DNA of 64,000 nucleotides. Source: Endobacter medicaginis. GTDB lineage: Bacteria > Pseudomonadota > Alphaproteobacteria > Acetobacterales > Acetobacteraceae. Below, piece after piece: positions 56,366 to 64,000 of this stretch (its first letter is position 1; the number at the start of each line of letters is the position of its first letter). The notes under the pieces are model-generated. The model made no database searches, was not told the origin of the DNA, and saw nothing but the letters and a program-made list of their open reading frames with translations. A program made the position numbers and the translations under genes. The stretch is taken from contig NZ_JACHXV010000006.1 in the NCBI RefSeq assembly GCF_014192375.1, positions 210,282-274,281 of the forward strand. Reading direction: 5' to 3'.

Positions 56366-59140
56366 TCAGGTGATCGGGCCGCGTCCACTGCGGATCGGAC
56401 CGAGCGGGACCACCGGTTCGCGGGCGCGGATGACGGGCTCCTCCGGCACCGTCTGCGCGTCGGCAGCCTCGGCCGGACCGCGCGGGGCGGCGAGCATGAT
56501 GATCAGGTTGGCGACCAGCGCCGTCCAGCCGGTCTGGTGCTCGGCGCCCAGTCCGGCGCCGCTGTCGCCGTGGAAATATTCGTGAAACAGCAGCAGCCCG
56601 TCGAAATGCGGGTTCGACTGGAGGATCTCGCGGTCGCCGAGTGCGGCCCGTCGACCGTCGGCGTCGCGCAGGAACAGCTTCGTCAGCCGCTCGGCAAGGT
56701 CGAGCGCGACATCGCGCAGGGTGCGGAAGCGACGCGAGCCGGTCGGGAATTCGACGAGAAAATCCGAGCCGTAATAATGGTGGAAGCTGAGCACCGATTC
56801 GACGATCAGGTAGTTCATCGGCAGCCAGACCGGACCGCGCCAGTTGGAGTTGCCGCCGAACATGTCGGTGCGGCTCTCGCCCGGCTCGTAGCCGACGCTG
56901 ACCCGCGAACCGTCGTTCTCATAGACATAGGGCTGTGTCGCATGTACGCGCGACAGCGAACGGATGCCGTAATCGGAGAGGAACTCCTCGGGATCGAGCA
57001 TGCGGTGCAGCAGCCGCTTGAGCTTGTGGCCGCGCACCAGCGACAGCAGGTGCCGCTCGCCGACGCCGGGTTCGGTCCAGTGCGCGACATGGCGGGCGAG
57101 GTCGGGTCGACGGTCGAGAAAGCTGCGCATGCGGGCGGCGAAGCGCGGCAGTCGGCGCATGGTCTCCGGCTCGATGGTCTCGACCGCGAACAGCGGCGTC
57201 AGCCCCACCATCGAGCGCAGGCGCAGTTCCTGCACGCGGCCATCGGGCAGGCGCAGGATATCGTGGAAGAACTTGTCGGTCTCGCTCCACAGGCCGACGC
57301 CCTCGTCCTGCGCGTCGTTGAGCGCCTGGGCGATGTAGAGGAAATGCTCGAAGAACTTCGAGGCGATGTCCTCGAAGGCGTGGTCGCTGAAGGCGAGCTC
57401 GATCGCGATGCGCAGCATCGACAGCGCGAACATCGCCATCCAGGCGGTGCCGTCGGTCTGGTCGATATGGCCGCCCATCGGCAGCGGACGCGAGCGGTCG
57501 AACACGCCGATATTGTCGAGGCCGAGGAAGCCGCCCTGGAACACGTTGTGACCCTGCGCATCCTTGCGGTTCACCCACCAGGCGAAGTTCAGCAGCAGCT
57601 TGTGGAACACGGTTTCGAGAAACACGCGATCCTCGGTGCCGTGCAGCTCGCGCTCGATCTGATAGACACGCCAGGCCGCCCAGGCATGCACCGGCGGGTT
57701 GGCGTCGGAGAAGTTCCACTCATAGGCAGGCATCTGCCCGTTCGGATGCATGTAGGTTTCCGACGCCAGCAGCAGGAGCTGCGCCTTGGCGAAGTCGGTG
57801 TCGATGAGCGCGAAGGTGACGCAGTGGAAGGCGAGATCCCAGGCCGCGAACCAGGGATATTCCCATTTGTCGGGCATCGAGATGATGTCGCAGGCATAGA
57901 GGTGTCGCCAGTCGGCGTTGCGCCCCTGCCGGCGCGCATGTGGAGGATCGGGCAGAGCCGGGTCGCCGCGCAGCCAGCGATAGATGTCGATGTGATAGAA
58001 CTGCTTGTTCCACACCATGCCGGACAAGGCCTGACGCTGCACCAGACGCGCGTCGGCGTCGGGAATGTCGGTCTGCAACAGACCGTAGAAACGGTCGGCC
58101 TCGTTGCGGCGCGTGTCGACCAGTGCGTCGAACCCGGCGAAGGGCGGAATGATCGGATCGCCGCGCATCAGCCGAACCCGCACCGTCCAGCTCTCGCCGG
58201 GCGCGATCTCCGCCTCGTGCCACAGCGCACATTTGGTCGCCGGGCCATAGCTGCGCACCGCACTCTCGACACCATCGACGACGCGGCGGTGGATGCCGTC
58301 CTTGTAGACCGCGCCTTCCTGGGCAGGCAGGCCGAGGATCGCGGGATTGGTCTCGTTCTCGCAGAACAGCACCGGAGCCGCGATTTCCTGGTGCAGCGAG
58401 TAGCGGCCGAGGCGGCGGTGGTCCGCGATCACCGCGTCGGCCTCGACACGCATCGAGGGCTTCGGGTGGCTCTGCGTCCATGACCAATGATTGGCGAAGG
58501 AGAGCTGCGGCAGCAGATGCAGGCGCGCGGGATCGGGGCCGCGATTGGTCGCGGTGATGCGCATCAGGATATCGGCCTCGTCGGCCTTGGCATATTCGAT
58601 CGTGACGTCGAAGTAACGATCCTGGTCGAATACCCCGGTATCGATCAGCTCCAGCTCGGGCTCGAGGCGCGATCGGTTGCGGCTGGCGTCGACGAGCTCG
58701 TCATAGGGAAAGGCCGCCTGCGGGTATTTGTAGACCATGCGCAGATAGGCGTGCGAGGGCAGCGCATCGACATACCAGTAGAGTTCCTTGACGTCCTCGC
58801 CGTGATTGCCCTGCGGGCCGGTGAGGCCGAACATGCGCTCCTTGAGCATGCGGTCGGCGCCGTTCCACAGCGCGAGCGACAGGCACAGCGCCTGACTGTC
58901 GTCGCACAGCCCGGCGATGCCGTCCTCACCCCAGCGATAGGCGCGCGAGCGGGCGTGTTCGTGCGGAATGTAGTTCCATGCGTCGCCGTGCTCGGAGTAG
59001 TCCTCCCGTACCGTGCCCCATTGGCGCTCGGCGAGATAAGGCCCCCACAGGCGCCAGTCGCGCATGCCATGACGTTGCTCATCGAGGCGCCTGCGCTCCG
59101 CATCGGGCGGGCTCGGCTGTTCGGGAGGGGCAGCGCTCAT
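56366..59140 (-). CDS. large cytoplasmic glucosidase, GH63 (mannosylglycerate hydrolase-like) family
   Basis: A 924-residue protein matching the MGH1-like glycoside hydrolases of GH63. The N-terminal beta-sandwich, about residues 20-330, begins RRLDEQRHGMRDWRLWGPYLAERQWGTVREDYSEHGDAWNYIPHEHARSRAYRWGEDG. An (alpha/alpha)6 barrel follows: GMVWNKQFYHIDIYRWLRGD, DKWEYPWFAAWDLAFHCV, PAYEWNFSDANPPVHAWA, QGGFLGLDNIGVFDRS. A closing segment is GGNSNWRGPVWLPMNYLIVE. No signal peptide is seen. ATG 59140 is chosen because the preceding 12 codons are not conserved. Possible roles are turnover of glucosyl- or mannosylglycerate-type osmolytes or storage glucans; the substrate is inferred only from family. 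Confidence 0.85.
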   Translation of the reverse strand: MSAAPPEQPSPPDAERRRLDEQRHGMRDWRLWGPYLAERQWGTVREDYSEHGDAWNYIPHEHARSRAYRWGEDGIAGLCDDSQALCLSLALWNGADRMLKERMFGLTGPQGNHGEDVKELYWYVDALPSHAYLRMVYKYPQAAFPYDELVDASRNRSRLEPELELIDTGVFDQDRYFDVTIEYAKADEADILMRITATNRGPDPARLHLLPQLSFANHWSWTQSHPKPSMRVEADAVIADHRRLGRYSLHQEIAAPVLFCENETNPAILGLPAQEGAVYKDGIHRRVVDGVESAVRSYGPATKCALWHEAEIAPGESWTVRVRLMRGDPIIPPFAGFDALVDTRRNEADRFYGLLQTDIPDADARLVQRQALSGMVWNKQFYHIDIYRWLRGDPALPDPPHARRQGRNADWRHLYACDIISMPDKWEYPWFAAWDLAFHCVTFALIDTDFAKAQLLLLASETYMHPNGQMPAYEWNFSDANPPVHAWAAWRVYQIERELHGTEDRVFLETVFHKLLLNFAWWVNRKDAQGHNVFQGGFLGLDNIGVFDRSRPLPMGGHIDQTDGTAWMAMFALSMLRIAIELAFSDHAFEDIASKFFEHFLYIAQALNDAQDEGVGLWSETDKFFHDILRLPDGRVQELRLRSMVGLTPLFAVETIEPETMRRLPRFAARMRSFLDRRPDLARHVAHWTEPGVGERHLLSLVRGHKLKRLLHRMLDPEEFLSDYGIRSLSRVHATQPYVYENDGSRVSVGYEPGESRTDMFGGNSNWRGPVWLPMNYLIVESVLSFHHYYGSDFLVEFPTGSRRFRTLRDVALDLAERLTKLFLRDADGRRAALGDREILQSNPHFDGLLLFHEYFHGDSGAGLGAEHQTGWTALVANLIIMLAAPRGPAEAADAQTVPEEPVIRAREPVVPLGPIRSGRGPIT

Positions 59141-59210
59141 TGCCCTATGAAGGTCCGAGCCGGCTGCCCCGGTCAAGCATATTGGTCGAGCGTATCGATC
59201 AGGCGAACGT

Positions 59211-59924
59211 TCACTCGCCGGAGCGACGGCCCCTGAAACCGGTCGCCACCACGTAGAGCTCGCTCGATTCCTTGCGGCTGGCCGGGGGTTTGGCGTGCCG
59301 GACGGAAGCGAAAGCCTGCTTCATCGGCACCAGCATGTCGCGCTCCGAGCCGCCCTGGAACACCTTCGCGACGAAACCGCCGCCCTCGGCGAGGATCTCG
59401 GTCGCGAAATGCAGGGCCAGTTCGGCCAGCGCGATGATGCGCAGATGGTCTGTCGCGGCATGGCCAGTGGTGTTGGGCGCCATGTCCGACAGCACGAGGT
59501 CGGCCGGGCCGCCGAGCAGTTCGCGCAGCCGGTCCGGCAGGTCGGGATCGTTGAAATCGCCCTGAATGATGGTCGCACCGCTCACCGGGTCGACGGGGAG
59601 CAGGTCGACGCCCACCACCTCGCCCGCCCCGCGCTTGACTGCCACCTGGCTCCAGCCGCCGGGAGCGGCACCCAGATCGACGATGCGCATGCCCGGCTTG
59701 ATGAGGTGGAAGCGCTCGTCGAGTTCGATCAGCTTGAAGGCGGCGCGCGATCGCCAGCCCTCGCGCTGGGCGGCGGCGACATAGGGGTCGTTGAGCTGGC
59801 GTGAAAGCCAGCGCTGCTGGGCGGTGGTGCGCTTGCGCGCCGTGCGCAGGCTGACGGTCTTGAGGCGCTGCCCGCCGGATTTCCCCCCCGACGATCTGCC
59901 ACCGCCCCCTGTCCCCTGTGTCAT
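59211..59924 (-). CDS. rlmE: 23S rRNA 2'-O-ribose uridine methyltransferase RlmE (FtsJ)
   Basis: A 237-residue SAM methyltransferase that modifies one uridine of the 23S A-loop. After a Gly/Ser-rich start, SRQLNDPYVAAAQREGWRSRAAFKLIELDERFHLIKPGMRIVDLGAAPGGWSQVA is the FtsJ signature. The K-D-K-E tetrad falls in RAAFKL, LSDMAPNTTGH, FVAKVFQGG and ESSELYVVATGF. It follows ppx on the same strand with a gap of 12 bases, so ppx-rlmE form an operon. Confidence 0.95.
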   Translation of the reverse strand: MTQGTGGGGRSSGGKSGGQRLKTVSLRTARKRTTAQQRWLSRQLNDPYVAAAQREGWRSRAAFKLIELDERFHLIKPGMRIVDLGAAPGGWSQVAVKRGAGEVVGVDLLPVDPVSGATIIQGDFNDPDLPDRLRELLGGPADLVLSDMAPNTTGHAATDHLRIIALAELALHFATEILAEGGGFVAKVFQGGSERDMLVPMKQAFASVRHAKPPASRKESSELYVVATGFRGRRSGE

Positions 59925-59936
59925 GGTCTGTCTCGA

Positions 59937-61106
59937 TCAGCCCCGGCAATGCACCACGGTATGCGGCCGCCCCATCGCCGCGGGCCGGCTCGCGTGGTCG
60001 CGTATCATGCGCAGCAGCATCCCGTCACGCAGGCCGCGATCGGCGACGGTGACGCGGCCCACCGGCCACATCACCTGCAACGCCTCGAAGATCGCGCATC
60101 CCGGCAGCACGTAGTTCGCCCGCGACGGCCCGATGCAGCGATGCTCTCGCAGGCCCGCCATGCCGAGCCCGCGCAGGGTGCGGGTGGCGGCCCGCGTGGT
60201 GCCGGCGTCGAGCACCAGCCCGTCCACCCGCTCGCGCTGGTAGTGCTGCAGGCCGAGGCTGATGGTGGCAAGCGTGGTGAGCGTGCCGGAGGTGCCGATC
60301 ATGCGCACCGGCCCGCGCGCGATCTCGCGGCGGATGCAGTGGGTGCGCTCGAAATCGCCGAGTGCGCCCATCACCTGGTCGACGATGCGGCTGTAGCCGG
60401 CGGGATCGAGCATGCCGCCATAGGCCTCGTCGAGCGTCACCACCCCGAACGGGATCGACACCGAGCCGATCACCTCCGGACGCGCCGGCGCACGCCGGTC
60501 GGCACCCGCACTTGCCCGGGGCACGCGCAGCCAGGCGATCTCGGTCGAGCCGCCTCCGATATCGAACAGGATCGCCCGCCCGTCCGCGGCAGAGGCCGCG
60601 GTCAGCAGCGGCGCGCAGCTCTCGACGGCGAGTTCGGCCTCCTCGCGGGTGGTGATGATGTCGATCGGCAGGCCGGTGCGGGCGCGCACCTCGCGCAGGA
60701 AATCGCCGCCATTGCTCGCCCGCCTGCAGGCTTCGGTGGCCACCGCCCGGATCGCGCGCGGTGCGGTGCGCTCGAGCCGCCCGGCACAGACCTCGAGTGC
60801 GGCGAGCGTGCGCTCCATCGCCGGCTGGCCGAGCCGTCCCTCGCCGTGCAGCCCCTCGCCCAGCCGCGTCAGCCGACTGTAGCTGTCGAGCACGCGGAAG
60901 CCCCGCGCCTCGGGTGTGCCGACCAGCATGCGGCAGTTGTTGGTGCCGAGATCGATCGCAGCGAACACCGGCGCGCCCCGCATGCGCGTCCGGCGCGACT
61001 CGCGGTACCGCCCGGGGGCAGACGGCGTCGCGAGGCCGATCGCGCCGGCGACTTGCGCCCTGCTGACCCCCTCCCCCTCGCTGACCGCCATATCCACCGA
61101 ATGCAT
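59937..61106 (-). CDS. ppx: Ppx/GppA family exopolyphosphatase
   Basis: A 389-residue protein of the Ppx/GppA family, which removes phosphate from polyphosphate or converts pppGpp to ppGpp. FAAIDLGTNNCRMLVG is the phosphate-1 motif, VATEACRRASNGGDFLREV and ITTREEAELAVESCAPLL follow, and the second phosphate loop is LFDIGGGSTEIAWL. The late GTSGTLTTLATI segment is present. It lacks the C-terminal HD domain of the longest members. The frame is open from GTG 61172; I place the start at ATG 61106, but ATG 61091 is equally possible. The order ppx-rlmE is typical of alphaproteobacteria. Confidence 0.93.
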   Translation of the reverse strand: MHSVDMAVSEGEGVSRAQVAGAIGLATPSAPGRYRESRRTRMRGAPVFAAIDLGTNNCRMLVGTPEARGFRVLDSYSRLTRLGEGLHGEGRLGQPAMERTLAALEVCAGRLERTAPRAIRAVATEACRRASNGGDFLREVRARTGLPIDIITTREEAELAVESCAPLLTAASAADGRAILFDIGGGSTEIAWLRVPRASAGADRRAPARPEVIGSVSIPFGVVTLDEAYGGMLDPAGYSRIVDQVMGALGDFERTHCIRREIARGPVRMIGTSGTLTTLATISLGLQHYQRERVDGLVLDAGTTRAATRTLRGLGMAGLREHRCIGPSRANYVLPGCAIFEALQVMWPVGRVTVADRGLRDGMLLRMIRDHASRPAAMGRPHTVVHCRG

Positions 61107-61236
61107 CCCTATCGTGTCGCTGGCGCCATAGTCCCCCGACCCGGAGGCGATCGCAAGCAAAGGATGACCCACTGTCCGCGACGACAGAGGTTGCGCAACC
61201 CGTCACCCGGTGCTACGACCCGCCCCGCACGCCGCT

Positions 61237-61310
61237 TGGGGGATAGTTTAGCGGTAGAACTACCGGCTCTGACCCGGTCAGCCCTGGTTCGAATCCAGGT
61301 CCCCCAGCCA
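61237..61310 (+). tRNA. tRNA-Gln (CUG anticodon)
   Basis: A complete cloverleaf of 74 bases with encoded CCA. The acceptor TGGGGGA pairs with TCCCCCA, followed by G-CCA. The anticodon stem ACCGG/CCGGT encloses CTCTGAC, giving anticodon CTG at loop positions 34-36. The T-arm is CCTGG-TTCGAAT-CCAGG. It lies directly before a tyrosine recombinase gene, and its 3' half is the probable attachment site of the element. Confidence 0.95.
61285..61310 (+). other. candidate attachment site (attL) at the tRNA 3' end
   Basis: The T-arm and acceptor of tRNA-Gln, followed within about 100 bases by an integrase gene, form the classical integration site. The matching direct repeat at the far end lies outside the window, so the exact core cannot be fixed. 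Confidence 0.45.
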
Positions 61311-61368
61311 AAACGCTCCAAAAACATCAACGATTTCAACGGCTTAGCAGGCACCCGCAACCGGGCTT

Positions 61369-61399
61369 CTGTATCCTGGATACAGAGCTCGATACAGAG
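61369..61399. promoter_or_regulatory. palindrome and direct repeats before the integrase
   Basis: CTGTATCC-T-GGATACAG is a perfect 8-bp dyad (61369-61385). The half GATACAGAG is repeated twelve bases further on (61379-61387 and 61391-61399), ending 12 bases before the integrase GTG. They may be regulator sites controlling the integrase or arm-type integrase binding sites. Confidence 0.55.
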
Positions 61400-61411
61400 A
61401 GTGCCGCTACC

Positions 61412-62941
61412 GTGCTCCAGCGCCGAGCCTCCGGGTACTATTTTCGCCGAGCGATTCCGGCTGAGCTGCGAGATATTCTAGGCCGCAGGGAGCTGCTGGC
61501 ATCGCTCGGAACCTCATCCAGGCCTCAGGCTGCCAGTCGAGCTGCCCAGCTGTATGTGCTCGGCGATGCGCTGTTTCAGGCGGCCCGGACCGTCTTGGCC
61601 GCCGGCCAGGCCGACGGGGCGGGGCGAACTGGCCTGCGAGCAGCTGAGCAGGAGTGGGCGGCCGCGGTGGCTGGGTTCAGCCGTCGGGCGGAGCGATTTC
61701 AGCGGCTGGAGCTGCCTAGTCAGACCCATCTCCAGGCCGCCGCACCCGACCGACCGGAGATGATGCGGATGCTGGCCGAGCTACTGGCGGGCCTGCAGGT
61801 CGCTCACCAGCCGGCTACTACCGCCCAAGCGCCGGCGACGCCAACGCCCCCGGCTTCCGAGGCATCGCCATTGCCGCTGTTCAGCTTAGTCGCGGCCGAA
61901 TTCCTAGCCGGAGCTACTCATTATACGGAGACCACTCGCCGGCAGACTCGTCTCACGGCGGACCTGCTGACCGAGCACCTCGGCGACCGTCCAATCGGCG
62001 AGTACACCGGCCGAGATGCAGGGCGGTTCCTGGATTGGCTGCGGAGGCTGCCGTCGAATCATGGGAAATCTGGCAGGCCGATGACCGCCACCAAGGCCAT
62101 CGCTGCCGCGGATGCGAGCCGGGCCACCGTCCCGCGCATCAGCGAGAAAACGGTCAAACGGCACTGTTCGTCGGTCAGCGCCATCTGGACCTACGCCCGG
62201 CCAAGAGAGCTGGTCGAGCGAAATGTTTGGTCGGGTTTCCGGTTTGCCGGCACGAGGGCGCCGTCGCCGAGGGACGTCTGGAGCCCGTCTGACATCAGGG
62301 CACTGTTCGCTCGGCCATGGCGCTCGACCGCGGTTTCGAACAACACGTTCAGGCTGTCGGTGGGCATCGCTGCCTACAGCGGCATGAGGATGGAAGAAAT
62401 CTGCCGACTGCGTCCTGCTCACGATTTCGAGCGGCACGATGGGCGCTGGATGATGATTATTCAGCGTCATCCAGATGGATGGAGCCCGAAAACCGACTCC
62501 GGCGAGCGTGCGGTCCCGGTGCATCCGGAACTGCTGTCCCTTGGTCTGATGGAGCACGTCGAACGAATGAAGCGGAGAGACTCACAGCATCTGTTCCATG
62601 ACCTGCGACCAGGCAGCCGAGATGGTGAATTGTCAGCTATGCTGAGCAAGGCGTTCTCGAATCATAAACGCGCCGCCGGCGTATCAGACTCGACCGTCTT
62701 TCATTCCTGGCGGCACAACATTTCAACGATGCTGCGAAACCAGGCGGCGGAGATTCGAGAGAGCTGGATTGATGCCGTGCTCGGCCATCGCAGCTCAGAG
62801 CGTAGTGAGGGCGCCCGCACGTATCTGCACAAAATCGGCGCCAAGAATCTGTGCCGGACGATTGATTCTATTAGATACGATGACGTCGACCTGCCAGCGC
62901 TGCTACGCTGGGAGACGGGGCAGGGCGCTCATACTCATTGA
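61412..62941 (+). CDS. tyrosine recombinase (integrase) of an integrated element
   Basis: A 509-residue phage-type integrase. The N-terminus LQRRASGYYFRRAIPAELRDILGRRELLASLGTSS is the DUF6538-like domain found in many alphaproteobacterial integrases; a Pro/Thr/Ala linker lies around residues 130-150. A core-binding domain follows (SLVAAEFLAGATHYTETTRRQTR...). The catalytic domain has Arg in YSGMRMEEICRLRP, HxxR in VFHSWRHNIST, the second His in AVLGHRS, and Tyr in ARTYLHKIG. All catalytic residues are visible, so it may be active. GTG start. Base use is less GC-biased at third positions than in neighbouring genes. It lies 101 bases after tRNA-Gln. Confidence 0.93.
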   Translation: MLQRRASGYYFRRAIPAELRDILGRRELLASLGTSSRPQAASRAAQLYVLGDALFQAARTVLAAGQADGAGRTGLRAAEQEWAAAVAGFSRRAERFQRLELPSQTHLQAAAPDRPEMMRMLAELLAGLQVAHQPATTAQAPATPTPPASEASPLPLFSLVAAEFLAGATHYTETTRRQTRLTADLLTEHLGDRPIGEYTGRDAGRFLDWLRRLPSNHGKSGRPMTATKAIAAADASRATVPRISEKTVKRHCSSVSAIWTYARPRELVERNVWSGFRFAGTRAPSPRDVWSPSDIRALFARPWRSTAVSNNTFRLSVGIAAYSGMRMEEICRLRPAHDFERHDGRWMMIIQRHPDGWSPKTDSGERAVPVHPELLSLGLMEHVERMKRRDSQHLFHDLRPGSRDGELSAMLSKAFSNHKRAAGVSDSTVFHSWRHNISTMLRNQAAEIRESWIDAVLGHRSSERSEGARTYLHKIGAKNLCRTIDSIRYDDVDLPALLRWETGQGAHTH

Positions 62942-63072
62942 CAAATCGCATCCATCTCGGCTACCAACACCGCCGCACATGACCAGCATTCGCTCCTCGA
63001 TATCGATTTGAAGCCTCGGCCGCCATCGCGCGGCCGCTGTCGTCTTCATCATCGATATCTCAGGAGTCACAT

Positions 63073-63579
63073 GTGCCCGACCCCACCCTGCCGACCGAGC
63101 GCGAGCTGCTAGCTGGCGCTGTTTTCCTGCACAACTCCATCAGCGCCGACATGACGTCTTGGGTGATGCGATTCCGCATTGCCGCCGAGCAGTCTCATGC
63201 CGCCCAGCAGATTCTGAGCTGCATCGCTCCGCTGGAAGGCGGAGCCGCGATTGCAGACATGATGCAAGCGAACACAGACTTGGTTGCGCTCGGCCTCGGC
63301 GATAACAGCCAGGTTCTCTGGGCTCGCATCAGAATCTTCGTCTACGCCGCGCTCAGCGGACATGCATTCCTGGCGCGCGGATGCGCCCAAGCATGTCTGC
63401 TGCACGGCATTTCGGAACCGTGGGAACGGGCTTGGGCGGACCTGTATCAGCACCTCGAAGAGCAGGATATCGAAGCGGGCGAGCGGTCCGCTCAGCTGCA
63501 CAAATACAAGCGCGCCGACGACGCATACGCGCAGCAGAACCGCCGCCATCTGCTGAAATTCGCCGGCGTAGAATCTTGA
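63073..63579 (+). CDS. hypothetical protein of the integrated element
   Basis: A 168-residue protein that I do not recognise. Start GTG 63073 has CAGGAG six bases upstream; an overlapping ATG at 63071 is in another frame and stops quickly. The protein is helical, with ALA/CYS-rich stretches (IRIFVYAALSGHAFLARGCAQACLLHG) and a polar C-terminus (EEQDIEAGERSAQLHKYKRADDAYAQQNRRHLLKF). No signal peptide or transmembrane helix is clear. It lies between the integrase and another unknown gene, both on the plus strand. Confidence 0.7.
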   Translation: MPDPTLPTERELLAGAVFLHNSISADMTSWVMRFRIAAEQSHAAQQILSCIAPLEGGAAIADMMQANTDLVALGLGDNSQVLWARIRIFVYAALSGHAFLARGCAQACLLHGISEPWERAWADLYQHLEEQDIEAGERSAQLHKYKRADDAYAQQNRRHLLKFAGVES

Positions 63580-63971
63580 GGCGCCGCATCATCCGGCCGC
63601 CAGCACCCCGCCCGCCGACGCTATGGACCCTGACCGCGCCGCAGATGCAGCTCATCAGACATCAGATGCGGATGTTCAGGTCCTGGTCTCCCGACTGCGA
63701 CATTGCGGCGCTCGAAATCATGCGTCTGTGCCGGCTGCCGGTAGCTGCCGCGGACCCGGGCGATATGCCGGTCATCGTCGGCCGAGCCGATATCTGCAGC
63801 GGTGAGCTCGTGCTGTCGCGGAATGAGCTCGATGCCCGGATGCGGTGGGTGGGCGGCGGTGTATGCAGGTATCGCGATGATGGGCTGTGTCACCCGGCGC
63901 CAGAGCAGCTGCTGCGCGTGATGGTGCTGCGAGCAGTGGCCTGGCCGAAAGTCCGCATAATTAGACTATAG
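63576..63971 (+). CDS. hypothetical protein of the integrated element
   Basis: A frame of up to 131 residues with no recognised domain. It may start at TTG 63576, whose TTGA overlaps the preceding stop, or at ATG 63645 (MQLIRHQMRMFRSWSPDCD). The body has IAALEIMRLCRLPVAAADPGDMPVIVGRADICSGELVLSRNELDARMRWVGGG and ends in a basic VAWPKVRIIRL. The long open frame upstream of 63576 overlaps the previous gene and is not used. Probably co-transcribed with the previous gene; existence is likely, the start uncertain. Confidence 0.55.
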   Translation: MRRRIIRPPAPRPPTLWTLTAPQMQLIRHQMRMFRSWSPDCDIAALEIMRLCRLPVAAADPGDMPVIVGRADICSGELVLSRNELDARMRWVGGGVCRYRDDGLCHPAPEQLLRVMVLRAVAWPKVRIIRL

Positions 63972-64000
63972 ATTCCGTAAATAGACCGGTCGGAATGGGA

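Overview
This is a very GC-rich chromosomal window with dense, mostly short-spaced genes. The gene order (rpsF-rpsR-rplI; yqeY-dnaG-rpoD; carA-carB-greA; pyrB-pyrC'-plsY-dprA-topA-rnr-ctpA; gpmI-envC-like) and the protein types (dodecin, DUF1491, OmpA-family porin, TonB receptor, many GTG starts and ATGA/GTGA overlaps) point to an alphaproteobacterium, most likely Rhodospirillales/Acetobacteraceae. This placement is an inference from gene content and order; no rRNA is present.

Left part (1-14.8 kb): the end of rsmA converges on a cyclopropane fatty acid synthase gene. The rpsF-rpsR-rplI ribosomal operon on the minus strand ends in a perfect 19-bp-stem terminator. A plus-strand surface-glycan cluster follows, with two glycosyltransferases, a GT11-like fucosyltransferase-type protein and a secreted beta-helix protein. 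Next is the minus-strand yqeY-dnaG-rpoD-GNAT block.

Middle (14.8-40.7 kb): carA is read in one frame with an N-terminal helix-turn-helix domain and has two matching inverted repeats upstream. carA and carB are separated by a foreign-looking AAA ATPase gene with its own palindrome. Then come greA, ilvA, a YceI protein, a Rieske-flavoprotein reductase, a TonB receptor/Tat-exported aminotransferase pair and dodecin. An alcohol/aldehyde dehydrogenase operon (aldehyde dehydrogenase, alcohol dehydrogenase, DUF779) sits beside a GAF-Fis regulator that lacks the AAA+ domain. After that: upp, msrB with a small membrane protein, a YpfJ-type metallopeptidase, gpmI, an EnvC-like protein, a membrane protein with a metalloprotease-like motif, and two alpha/beta hydrolases.

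Right part (40.7-64 kb): gltX-pyrB, then a composite of two inverted REP-like units around a 46-bp perfect palindrome, then a catalytically degenerate dihydroorotase (pyrC'), plsY, dprA, topA, rnr, ctpA and a DUF1491 gene. An OmpA-family/esterase pair, an Mpo1-like gene, a large GH63-type glucosidase, rlmE and ppx follow. At 61.2 kb a tRNA-Gln(CUG) is directly followed by a tyrosine recombinase and two unrecognised genes. This is the edge of an integrated element that runs out of the window.

The strongest leads are the HTH-CarA reading frame with its operator-like repeats, the ATPase inside the car operon, the pseudo-dihydroorotase next to the REP composite, the small membrane protein that shares its anchor with the neighbouring YpfJ peptidase, and the tRNA-Gln-borne element. 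No CRISPR array or complete insertion sequence was seen, and no gene-free stretch exceeds 300 bases.
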